Shown piece by piece: positions 14,423-20,361 of a stretch of DNA of 20,361 bases. Within the stretch, counting starts at the first letter, position 1; each line of letters begins with the position of its first letter. Location: positions 1 through 20,361 of the forward strand of contig JAVBLK010000004.1 of the NCBI GenBank assembly GCA_031553565.1, in the 5' to 3' direction. Both the position numbers and the translations under genes were made by a program. The notes beneath the pieces were generated by a model. That model was given only the letters and a program-made list of their open reading frames with translations. It searched no databases and was not told the origin of the DNA. Origin of the DNA: JAVBLK01 sp031553565 (lineage in GTDB: Bacteria; Bacillota; Clostridia; Christensenellales; DUVY01).

Positions 14423-14956
14423 ATGCTTTGGAATGATTTGAAATTGTTATTTTCCGGAATGGGGCTGCCCAGCGCGGTATTCCTGGCCGCGGGGCTGGTG
14501 CTGTGCGTATTGGAGATTTTTAATTCGTTCAAGGGCAGGCTGGCAGGCATGGGCGCGGGGCTGATGCTGACGGGCGTTATTGTAAGGATGCTGCACGCCG
14601 GCACGCCGTTCATGCTGTTTTGGATGCTGATGATTGCCGGCACGATAATCGCGGCAACATACCTTACTATGATACGCGTTATGCGCTATAACTGGCTGAC
14701 CCGTACCCCGGCGATACAGGGCGGAGTGCCCGGCGAGGGCTCGGAAACAGCGCAGGACCATTATTACCTTTTAGGGCGCGAGGGGATATCCGTTACCGGG
14801 CTTTCGCCGGCCGGCAAAGTCCGGATCGACAACGCCGAGATCACTGCGTCCGCTAAGTCCGGCACAGTCAATGCGGGCGAAAAGGTCAGGGTTATAGAGG
14901 TCGAGGACGGGCAGGTCTATGTCTTGCCGGTATTGCCGCACGGACAGCGCGCCTAG
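14423..14956 (+). CDS. NfeD-family membrane protein
   Basis: The 177-residue protein has three hydrophobic segments (about 15-35, 39-58 and 60-85) and a soluble C-terminal OB-like domain (about 115-172), with LLGREGISVTGLSPAGKVRI and VNAGEKVRVIEVEDGQVYVL. That arrangement is typical of short NfeD proteins. These proteins usually partner with flotillin-like proteins in membrane microdomains. No flotillin gene is next to it here. Start ATG is 16 bp after the glycosylase stop with only a weak upstream site (AAGTGG), suggesting reading-through from the upstream gene. Role in this organism is unknown. Confidence 0.75.
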   Translation: MLWNDLKLLFSGMGLPSAVFLAAGLVLCVLEIFNSFKGRLAGMGAGLMLTGVIVRMLHAGTPFMLFWMLMIAGTIIAATYLTMIRVMRYNWLTRTPAIQGGVPGEGSETAQDHYYLLGREGISVTGLSPAGKVRIDNAEITASAKSGTVNAGEKVRVIEVEDGQVYVLPVLPHGQRA

Positions 14957-15069
14957 CCGCTAAATTTGCGGTTCCCGGTATCGACAGCAGCAATATGCCG
15001 GTTTTACCGGCGGGCGGATAATCAGAGGCATTTTACAATAAATATAAGCGTTAAAGGAACAGGAATAAC

Positions 15070-16179
15070 ATGGAAAAGTTTTCGTCGCCGGGCAGGATAG
15101 AGATTTGCGGCAACCACACCGACCACAACCACGGCAAGGTTCTGGTCGCAGCGATCGACCTTGAAATGATTGCGGAAACGCAGAAGACGGACGATAGTAT
15201 TATCAGGATCGACAGTGCCGGGTTCGGCAAATGCACCGTCGATTTAAACGAGCTGAAGCCAGATAAGGCCGAGTACGGCAAGTCCAGCGCGCTCGTACGC
15301 GGCGTGGCGAGGGGGTTTAAGGACCGCAAGTTCAATATCGGGGGTTTCACCGCCCGGATAACCAGCACCGTGCCGCGCGGGGCGGGGGTCAGTTCCTCGG
15401 CGGCTTTCGAGGTGCTGATTGCCCAGATCCTGAACGAATATTATAATGGCGGCAAGCTGGATAAGAACACCTTGGCCGCGGTTTCACAATATTCCGAGAA
15501 CGTCTTTTTCGGAAAGCCGTGCGGACTGCTTGACCAGATGGGGATCGCACACGGCGGTATTACATATATCGACTTTTTCGAACCCGCAAAGCCGGTTGTA
15601 AAAACCTTGCAGCTGCCGCTTAGGGATTACAGCATTATAATCACCAATACGGGCGGCGACCACAGTAACCTGACCGACCATTACGCGGCCGTGCGCGAGG
15701 AAATGCATGCTGTCGCAAGGTGCTTTGATAAGGAATACCTGGCCGATGTGTCCGTGCAAGACTTCTACGCGAATATCGGCGAGCTGCAAAAGGCCGTTTC
15801 GGGGCGTGCGATTTTACGCGCCGCGCACTTTTTTAACGAGAACGAGAGGGTGGAGCTGGCTGCTAAGGCTGTTACGATCGGGAACATGGGGGGGCTTTTC
15901 GCCGCTGTCAACGAATCGGGCGAGAGCAGTTATAAGCTGTTGCAGAACAACTACACCGAGAACGATACTATGCAACGCATACCGCTGGCGCTGTTTATGT
16001 CAAAGCGCATTATGACCGACGGCGCGGTGCGCGTGCACGGCGGCGGGTTTTCGGGAACTATACTTGCGTTTGTCAGAAACGACGAGCGCGAGAAATATAT
16101 CAGCACTTTATCGCCTGTGTTCGGCAGGGAGAATATCTACGTTACGGCTATTCGTAAAACCGGCACCTGCAAAATATAA
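15070..16179 (+). CDS. Galactokinase-like GHMP sugar kinase
   Basis: The 369-residue protein has the three GHMP motifs: the galactokinase signature SPGRIEICGNHTDHNHGKVL at 6-25, the ATP loop VPRGAGVSSSAAFEV at 101-115, and HGGGFSGTILAF near the C terminus. The catalytic aspartate is D155 (CGLLDQMGIAHGG). In classical galactokinase the signature reads GEHTDYN; here it is GNHTDHN, so the glutamate that contacts the sugar is asparagine (N15), while R9, H16 and D18 are kept. The enzyme should phosphorylate a sugar at C1, but the substrate may not be galactose. No galT, galE or sugar transporter is nearby. Ribosome site AGGA at 15061-15064, 5 nt upstream. Family is secure, substrate uncertain. Confidence 0.82.
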   Translation: MEKFSSPGRIEICGNHTDHNHGKVLVAAIDLEMIAETQKTDDSIIRIDSAGFGKCTVDLNELKPDKAEYGKSSALVRGVARGFKDRKFNIGGFTARITSTVPRGAGVSSSAAFEVLIAQILNEYYNGGKLDKNTLAAVSQYSENVFFGKPCGLLDQMGIAHGGITYIDFFEPAKPVVKTLQLPLRDYSIIITNTGGDHSNLTDHYAAVREEMHAVARCFDKEYLADVSVQDFYANIGELQKAVSGRAILRAAHFFNENERVELAAKAVTIGNMGGLFAAVNESGESSYKLLQNNYTENDTMQRIPLALFMSKRIMTDGAVRVHGGGFSGTILAFVRNDEREKYISTLSPVFGRENIYVTAIRKTGTCKI

Positions 16180-16197
16180 AATAATGCTTGTGCCGCC

Positions 16198-16225
16198 TTG
16201 CACAAACCCGCGTTTTTGATAATAT
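16198..16225 (+). promoter_or_regulatory. Possible promoter of the nitrilase-fold gene
   Basis: TTGCAC at 16198-16203, a 16-nt spacer and TAATAT at 16220-16225. The ATG at 16234 is 8 nt further and has no Shine-Dalgarno site. The -10 box is the weaker element; other registers in the AT-rich stretch are possible. Confidence 0.35.
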
Positions 16226-16233
16226 TATGGACT

Positions 16234-16836
16234 ATGAAAATAGTCACTGTGTGCGGGCTTACATATTCCGACTTTGTTATCAGTACGCTTGCGGGGATCA
16301 AGGACGCCGATTTATTGGTGTTGTCATTCGGCACTGTCGAAACAGTCGATTTCCGCAGCGAGATTAAAAGCGGCGACGGGGTTTTCGTAGACCTATGCAC
16401 GCTGTCAAGCGACCTTGACTGTGCGCTTTTGTGCGGGGCGGACACCGACGTGTACGGGATAAAGCATAAATCCGTGATCGTGGCCGACCGCGGGCAGCTG
16501 ATCGACGTGTCCGATATGGTCAATGCGCCAGACGGGTATGATCCGGGCTCGTCTTACCGCAGTTACGACACAAGCGCGGGGAAGATAGGCGTCATTGTGG
16601 ACAGCGATATCATGCATCCGGAAGCGGCGAAAGCGTTGGCCTCTGCCAATCCGGATATTATTGTCAATATCGCGGACAAGGATGCGGATAATAAACAAAT
16701 TCTGGCGACGCGCGCGTCGGCGCTCTTTTGCGGGCTGCCGCTGCTGCTGTCAATGAAAAATTACGTCTTGCTTTCCGACGCCTGCGGCGAGGTCAAGCAG
16801 TCCGGGAATTCCGCGGTCAACAGTTTGCTAGTATAA
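16234..16836 (+). CDS. Nitrilase-fold (carbon-nitrogen hydrolase-like) protein without the catalytic residues
   Basis: The 200-residue protein is shorter than usual nitrilases (about 260-300). Its second half follows the family pattern: GYDPGSSYRSYDTSAGKIGV at 101-120, then IVDSDIMHPEAAKALASANP at 121-140, DIIVNIADKD and ATRASALFCGLPLLL. In active enzymes the segment reads I-C-Y-D-x-R-F-P-E. Here the nucleophilic cysteine position is D123, and no convincing catalytic Glu or Lys is visible. It is therefore a predicted pseudoenzyme or a different activity on the same fold. The ATG at 16234 gives a clean start (MKIVTVCGL); an upstream TTG at 16198 would add a hydrophobic stretch and overlaps the promoter. 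Fold assignment is by eye and moderate. Confidence 0.6.
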   Translation: MKIVTVCGLTYSDFVISTLAGIKDADLLVLSFGTVETVDFRSEIKSGDGVFVDLCTLSSDLDCALLCGADTDVYGIKHKSVIVADRGQLIDVSDMVNAPDGYDPGSSYRSYDTSAGKIGVIVDSDIMHPEAAKALASANPDIIVNIADKDADNKQILATRASALFCGLPLLLSMKNYVLLSDACGEVKQSGNSAVNSLLV

Positions 16837-17021
16837 ACTTCAATCGTTTTTCTATTTGCGGTTTTTTTACGCGGGGCGTAATCGCTTGATATTTTCAGCG
16901 TTTAATGTTATTTTTATGTGCGGTATATTCGACCGCGATTTTTCTTGCTGCAGGCAGATAGCGCGCGGCCGGCTTTTTTTGTATTATACATAGGAAATTT
17001 ATTTATACAGAGGAATGATCA

Positions 17022-18599
17022 ATGTTACAGGTAAATAACGTAAGGCTTCAGTTCGGAAAGCGTGTGCTTTTTGACGAGGTCAACCTTAAATTCACCAAGG
17101 GCAACTGCTACGGTGTGATCGGCGCGAACGGCGCGGGCAAGTCTACATTTTTGAAGATCCTTTCGGGCGAGATCGAGCCGAACAAGGGCGAGGTCATCCT
17201 CGATAAAAACGAGCGGCTTTCAGTATTGTCGCAGAATCAGAACGCCTACAACGCTAACACGGTGCTGGAAACGGTGTTGCTGGGCCACAGCCGGCTGATG
17301 GAAGTCATGCAGGAAAAAGAGCGGCTCTACGCAAAGCCCGACTTTTCCGACGCGGACGGCATCAGGGCGGGGGATCTGGAGGCAGAGTTTGCCGCAATGA
17401 ACGGCTGGGAAGCCGAGTCCGAGGCAAAGACGATGCTAAGCGGCGTCGGCGTCGGCGAGGAATTCCATAATACGCTGATGCAGGATATGGATCCGAAAAC
17501 CAAGGTCAAGGTTCTCTTGGCACAGGCATTGTTTATGACGCCCGACGTCCTGATGCTGGACGAGCCGACCAACAACCTGGATATCAAGACCGTGCGCTGG
17601 CTGGAGGAATTTTTACTGGGCTTCGAGAACACGGTCATTATCGTTTCGCACAACCGCCACTTTTTAAACAAGGTATGCACGCATATCTGCGACATAGATT
17701 ACAACAAGATCTCGATCTCGGTCGGGAACTATGACTTCTGGTACGATTCCAACCAGCTGATGATCCGCCAGGCGAAAGAGGCGAATAAGAAGATGGAGGC
17801 GCGCATCTCCGAGCTGAAGGACTTTATTGCGCGCTTTGCGGCCAACGCGTCCAAGAGCAAGCAGGCGACCAGCCGCAAAAAGGAGCTGGAAAAGATCACG
17901 TTAGAAGACATCAAGCCGTCGTCCAGAAAGTACCCGTATATCGACTTCAAGCCCGAGCGCGAGATCGGCAACGAGGCGTTGAAGGTGGAAAACCTGTCGG
18001 TCAAGGGCTATTTCAAGAATTTAAGTTTTACGGTCGTCAAGGGCGAGAAGATAGGCTTTTTGTCTGACCATAACCTTGCGATCTCCATGCTTTTCGATGT
18101 TTTAAGCGGCGTGCGCGAGCCTGATTCCGGCACCGTGAAATGGGGTACGACTATAAAATGCGACTATATGCCGCAGGACAACGGCTCCTATTTTGACGGC
18201 GTGGACCTAAGCATCGTCGACTGGCTGAAGCAGTACTCTAAGGACACCGACGAGACGTATGTCAGGAGCTGGCTGGGGCGTATGCTGTTCTCCGGCGACG
18301 AGGCGCTGAAGAAGGCTTGCGTCCTCTCCGGCGGCGAAAAGATGCGCTGTATGCTGTCCAAAATGATGCTCTCGGGCGCGAACTTCCTTATCATGGACGA
18401 GCCCACGAACCACTTGGATCTAGAGAGTATTACCGCCTTAAACAAGGGCATGATGAATTTTAAGGGCTGCATCCTTTTCACCACCCACGACCACGAAATC
18501 CTGCAGACCACCGCAAACCGCATAATAGAGATAGGCGCTGACAAGCATTTCGACAAGCTGATAACCTACGAGGAATACCTGGACCTTAAGAACGCGTAA
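17022..18599 (+). CDS. ABC-F ATPase, YkpA/YbiT type
   Basis: The 525-residue protein has two ABC domains joined by a basic linker (about 245-310, SKSKQATSRKKELEKIT) and no membrane segment, as in ABC-F proteins that act on the ribosome. Domain 1: Walker A GANGAGKST at 34-42, Walker B LMLDEPTNN. Domain 2: signature LSGGEK at 435-440, Walker B LIMDEPTNHLD. The first signature is replaced by MDPKTK (156-161) and the second Walker A by SDHNLAISML (348-357), so only one composite ATP site looks complete. The overall sequence closely resembles my recollection of Bacillus YkpA, where the second Walker A is also degenerate. It probably modulates translation; antibiotic resistance is not implied. The start has AGAGGA at 17009-17014, 7 nt upstream. 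Confidence 0.9.
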   Translation: MLQVNNVRLQFGKRVLFDEVNLKFTKGNCYGVIGANGAGKSTFLKILSGEIEPNKGEVILDKNERLSVLSQNQNAYNANTVLETVLLGHSRLMEVMQEKERLYAKPDFSDADGIRAGDLEAEFAAMNGWEAESEAKTMLSGVGVGEEFHNTLMQDMDPKTKVKVLLAQALFMTPDVLMLDEPTNNLDIKTVRWLEEFLLGFENTVIIVSHNRHFLNKVCTHICDIDYNKISISVGNYDFWYDSNQLMIRQAKEANKKMEARISELKDFIARFAANASKSKQATSRKKELEKITLEDIKPSSRKYPYIDFKPEREIGNEALKVENLSVKGYFKNLSFTVVKGEKIGFLSDHNLAISMLFDVLSGVREPDSGTVKWGTTIKCDYMPQDNGSYFDGVDLSIVDWLKQYSKDTDETYVRSWLGRMLFSGDEALKKACVLSGGEKMRCMLSKMMLSGANFLIMDEPTNHLDLESITALNKGMMNFKGCILFTTHDHEILQTTANRIIEIGADKHFDKLITYEEYLDLKNA

Positions 18600-18636
18600 G
18601 GAACGCTTAAGGTTATTTAATATATAAAGATGCATG

Positions 18637-18712
18637 CATGTTGACGGTATGCACATTTTGATATATAATCAAATTATAAGATTTTAGAGTAACTTCATAT
18701 ATTGTCAACATG
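18637..18712. repeat. 9-bp inverted repeat overlapping two facing promoters
   Basis: CATGTTGAC at 18637-18645 and GTCAACATG at 18704-18712 are perfect inverted repeats 58 bp apart. Each arm contains the TTGAC of a -35 box: TTGACG on the plus strand and TTGACA on the minus strand. The AT-rich space between them holds both -10 boxes. Confidence 0.6.
18641..18669 (+). promoter_or_regulatory. Strong sigma-A promoter without a clear intact gene
   Basis: TTGACG at 18641-18646, a 17-nt spacer and TATAAT at 18664-18669. The predicted start near 18676 lies 50 nt before the small broken reading frame at 18726. On the minus strand TTGACA (18708-18703), a 16-nt spacer and TAAAAT (18686-18681) form a facing promoter. 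Confidence 0.55.
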
Positions 18713-18725
18713 GGGGCGTGGATAT

Positions 18726-18838
18726 ATGAAAAAGAAAGTTTTAAAGAGAATTTGACGATTATGTTATCGGCTGTGATGCTTTGTCCTGTGTTAACTAGGT
18801 TATCGGGCGACCGCAAGCCGGAGCCGGCCAAATTTTAA
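18726..18838 (+). pseudogene. Short secreted- or membrane-like reading frame broken by a frameshift
   Basis: ATG at 18726 (after a G-rich stretch GGGGGCG at 18712-18718) encodes MKKKVLKRI and stops at 18753-18755. In another frame the sequence continues from 18761 as MLSAVMLCPVLTRLSGDRKP to a stop at 18836-18838. Joined by a single-base shift they would form a basic-then-hydrophobic leader peptide of about 37 residues, as in a signal or small exported peptide. It could instead be chance. The rest of the 470-bp interval 18600-19070 holds the promoter/inverted-repeat region and element C. Confidence 0.25.
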
Positions 18839-18869
18839 CGGGATATGAAGGAAGCAGATCTTTTATTAG

Positions 18870-19027
18870 GTAAACGCTGATTAATTCGATAGAATTTGGG
18901 GCCGCGTCTTTTTCGCCATAAAAAGTCTTCTTTTCTTGTCAATACCTCTGGTATTGCCTTCGAAAACAAGCCGTTTTCTGCCTGAAAAATACTTGTCCAA
19001 AATTTATCTCATTTAATCAGCGTTTAC
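18870..19027 (+). mobile_element. 158-bp hairpin (MITE-like) element, copy C
   Basis: Perfect 15-bp terminal inverted repeats, GTAAACGCTGATTAA (18870-18884) and TTAATCAGCGTTTAC (19013-19027), are flanked by direct repeats TTAG at 18866-18869 and 19028-19031. The apical hairpin is CAATACC (18940-18946), loop TCT (18947-18949), GGTATTG (18950-18956), with the loop 77 nt from the left end exactly as in B. The stem sequence differs from A and B but keeps pairing. It lies 40 bp upstream of the lipoprotein gene at 19071. Confidence 0.85.
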
Positions 19028-19070
19028 TTAGAATTCTATCATGTTCTGATGACAAAAATGGAGGTAGATG

Positions 19071-19688
19071 ATGACTAAAAAAATAGTAGTATTAGCGGTA
19101 GCGGCAATCATGACGCTCGGGATTTTCGGGATTACGGCTTGTGAACAGCGGGGTATTCGGGTAGAAGTAATATCCTTAGTGACCAAACTTAATGACGCCA
19201 AAGAATTAAAGTTCGTTGTAGAGCCAAATATCGAGCATAGTAACCAAATTCATATTGCAGTGCAAAAATACAATAATGATGGACAACTCATTTATATGCA
19301 CAATAAAATGGTGCATTATGAAACTGGTGAAGTGACAACGGATAGGTTGTACCAAAATGGCAAGGATTTTGACCGGCTTAACAAAACGTATTATGACATT
19401 GTCTTGACACAAAACTCAAGCCTTGGAGTAATACCTGATATTGGATTGCTCGGTTTAGAAAGTACGACGTTTGAAAAGAAAAATAGCAATGAATACTTGA
19501 TTACGATATACCCGCAGAATTTAATAAACGGCAATATGTTTGGTGATATGGTATTTGAATATACAATAAAAAAAGAGAGCAACTTCATTTCTGAAATACT
19601 TTTTGCAGGCAAAAAAGCGACTATTTCACGAGACATAGGCCAGCAAATAATTATTGACGAGTTCGAGTTCACAAGGAGAGCATATTAG
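19071..19688 (+). CDS. Predicted lipoprotein, function unknown
   Basis: The 205-residue product begins MTKKIVVLAVAAIMTLGIFG followed by lipobox I-T-A-C with the lipidated cysteine at 24. The second of two adjacent ATGs is chosen because GGAGG at 19060-19064 is 6 nt upstream of it and only 3 nt from the first. The remainder is rich in beta-strand-type sequence, for example HIAVQKYNNDGQLIYMHNKM and EYLITIYPQNLINGNMF, and has no motif I recognise. The gene is much more AT-rich than the genes before it, suggesting transfer. It lies just 2 bp before the next lipoprotein gene, so the two form an operon. Confidence 0.7.
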   Translation: MTKKIVVLAVAAIMTLGIFGITACEQRGIRVEVISLVTKLNDAKELKFVVEPNIEHSNQIHIAVQKYNNDGQLIYMHNKMVHYETGEVTTDRLYQNGKDFDRLNKTYYDIVLTQNSSLGVIPDIGLLGLESTTFEKKNSNEYLITIYPQNLINGNMFGDMVFEYTIKKESNFISEILFAGKKATISRDIGQQIIIDEFEFTRRAY

Positions 19689-19690
19689 CG

Positions 19691-20119
19691 GTGGTCAAAC
19701 AGCGAAAGAGCATTGCAATAGCAGCCGTAATACTGTTTATTGTCTTTGGATTGGCAGGGTGCAAACCCCACCCAGTCGAGTCAATAGAATTTTATTTAGA
19801 TTTCAGTTTGCCCGCCGATATGGAAGTTTTGCACAATTATCAACCGATCGGCTTTATTCAGGGAGGACGGCAGCCACAATATACAGTATTCCAGTTGCAG
19901 GAGAGACCAAGCAGTTTTCTTTCTGAAAATGGATTTGTGGCAGGGACTTCACCAGAAGAGATTCCGACAGATTGGCTATATGGATATGAGAAGTACGATG
20001 TACCATCCGATTATTACCCGCCATGGGAAGAGGAATTCATGTGGGCTCGTGTCTATCCTGTCAACTTAGTCTACTTTGAAGCCCCAAAATGGCTAATAAT
20101 CATAGTAGAAAGAAATTAG
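19691..20119 (+). CDS. Predicted lipoprotein, function unknown
   Basis: The 142-residue product starts at a GTG and reads MVKQRKSIAIAAVILFIVFG with lipobox L-A-G-C at 21-24. AAGGAG at 19673-19678 is 12 nt upstream, rather far, so translation may depend on coupling to the preceding gene. The mature part contains many aromatic and acidic residues, such as WLYGYEKYDVPSDYYPPWEE, and ends WLIIIVERN. It lacks any recognised domain. The lipoprotein call is good; nothing indicates its role. Confidence 0.65.
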   Translation: MVKQRKSIAIAAVILFIVFGLAGCKPHPVESIEFYLDFSLPADMEVLHNYQPIGFIQGGRQPQYTVFQLQERPSSFLSENGFVAGTSPEEIPTDWLYGYEKYDVPSDYYPPWEEEFMWARVYPVNLVYFEAPKWLIIIVERN

Positions 20120-20146
20120 AAACAATATAAAATTTTCAGGAAAAAA

Positions 20147-20236
20147 ATGAGAATACAAAAAGAAAACCATACATTTATGCTTGCAGTTTGCCTAGCCATA
20201 TTTGGCATGGCAGTGCTTTTTGTCACGGGGACGTAA
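20147..20236 (+). CDS. Possible 29-residue single-pass membrane peptide
   Basis: ATG AGA ATA ... TAA encodes a polar start MRIQKENHT and one hydrophobic helix FMLAVCLAIFGMAVLFVTGT. It follows the second lipoprotein by 27 bp in the same direction, with a weak AGG at 20138-20140. Size and shape fit a small membrane protein, but chance cannot be excluded. Confidence 0.4.
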   Translation: MRIQKENHTFMLAVCLAIFGMAVLFVTGT

Positions 20237-20253
20237 AAGATGACCGCGATGAA

Positions 20254-20281
20254 TTGACATAATATGACCTCACAGTATAAT
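20254..20281 (+). promoter_or_regulatory. Consensus sigma-A promoter, predicted leaderless start at 20289
   Basis: A perfect TTGACA (20254-20259), a 16-nt spacer and a perfect TATAAT (20276-20281). Seven bases separate it from ATG at 20289, with no Shine-Dalgarno sequence. Confidence 0.7.
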
Positions 20282-20288
20282 TAAAAAC

Positions 20289-20361
20289 ATGCCAAGAAAA
20301 GCGAGAAAAATATTATTTGAAGAAAGTAAATTCTGCCACGTTTTGGGGCAGGTATTTTGGT
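20289..20361 (+). CDS. Start of a gene cut by the window end; possibly REP-type (Y1) transposase
   Basis: The 24 visible residues begin MPRKARKILFEESKFCHVLG and stay open to the edge. The basic MPRKAR start followed by a HV-type strand is reminiscent of REP-associated tyrosine transposases, where the corresponding strand reads YHVM or FHVM before a G-I-N motif. That last motif is not seen in frame here, so the gene may be divergent, frameshifted or unrelated. The consensus promoter just upstream makes a real gene likely. Confidence 0.4.
   Translation, partial: MPRKARKILFEESKFCHVLGQVFW

Noticed and set aside
14957..15069. Riboswitch or regulatory RNA upstream of the galactokinase-like gene
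   Set aside because: Only short hairpins (CCGGTTTTACCGG and CCGCTAAATTTGCGG) are visible, with no known riboswitch core.
16837..17021. Terminator/promoter pair between the nitrilase-fold and ABC-F genes
   Set aside because: GCCGGC followed by seven T at 16969-16980 lacks a convincing pairing arm, and the TATTAT at 16982 has no matching -35; nothing could be assigned with confidence.

Overview
The window looks like chromosomal DNA of a spore-forming Gram-positive (Clostridia-type) bacterium. Evidence: a PdaB-like sporulation polysaccharide deacetylase, a Rex redox repressor, a pyruvate phosphate dikinase that keeps the residue numbering of the Clostridium symbiosum enzyme (H455, C831), a YkpA-type ABC-F protein and an iron-dependent alcohol dehydrogenase. 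Most genes are fairly GC-rich. The last ~1.5 kb is clearly AT-rich and looks acquired. No rRNA, tRNA or CRISPR array was seen. The species cannot be named from this sequence.

Layout. 1-322 holds a long palindrome and a 158-bp hairpin element (copy A). 323-1093 is the deacetylase; 1200-1907 is a tandem OB-fold SSB-like protein. The latter overlaps by 75 bp, tail to tail, a large minus-strand gene (1833-4502) for a surface beta-propeller/SH3 protein. Diverging from that is an rlmD-like rRNA methyltransferase plus GNAT acetyltransferase pair (4629-6596). A short tandem repeat array separates these from an N-terminally extended rsmH paralogue (6751-7800). Hairpin copy B follows, then a guanine-deaminase-like gene that converges on rex. 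rex diverges from an alcohol dehydrogenase whose leader carries a shrunken element copy (D). Then come ppdK with a folded 3' region and strong terminator, an OGG1-type glycosylase, an NfeD-like membrane protein, a galactokinase-like GHMP kinase, a nitrilase-fold pseudoenzyme and a YkpA-like ABC-F ATPase. The right end holds a promoter region with inverted repeats, hairpin copy C, two lipoprotein genes, a 29-residue membrane peptide and the start of what may be a REP-type transposase gene.

Three things deserve attention. (1) A family of near-palindromic elements of 158-159 bp (A, B, C). They are flanked by 4-bp direct repeats (TTAA, TTAA, TTAG) and have a 3-nt apical loop exactly 77 nt from one end in every copy. 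In C the apical stem differs from A and B by three compensatory base-pair changes, so the fold is conserved rather than the sequence. A 55-bp deletion derivative (D) lies in the alcohol dehydrogenase leader, and a tandem array at 6591-6721 resembles repeated element ends. (2) At least five genes, probably six, lack a Shine-Dalgarno site and have a sigma-A -10 box only 6-9 nt before ATG, which predicts leaderless mRNAs. Other genes here have ordinary ribosome binding sites. (3) Several housekeeping-family proteins carry unusual motif changes (ABC-F, galactokinase-like, nitrilase-like, extended RsmH).

The neighbours are mostly independent transcription units rather than one pathway. The clearest functional link is rex with the divergent alcohol dehydrogenase (NADH sensing and NAD(P)H-dependent reduction). 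rlmD with the acetyltransferase is the clearest short operon. All functions are assigned by recognising motifs by eye; no database search was run.
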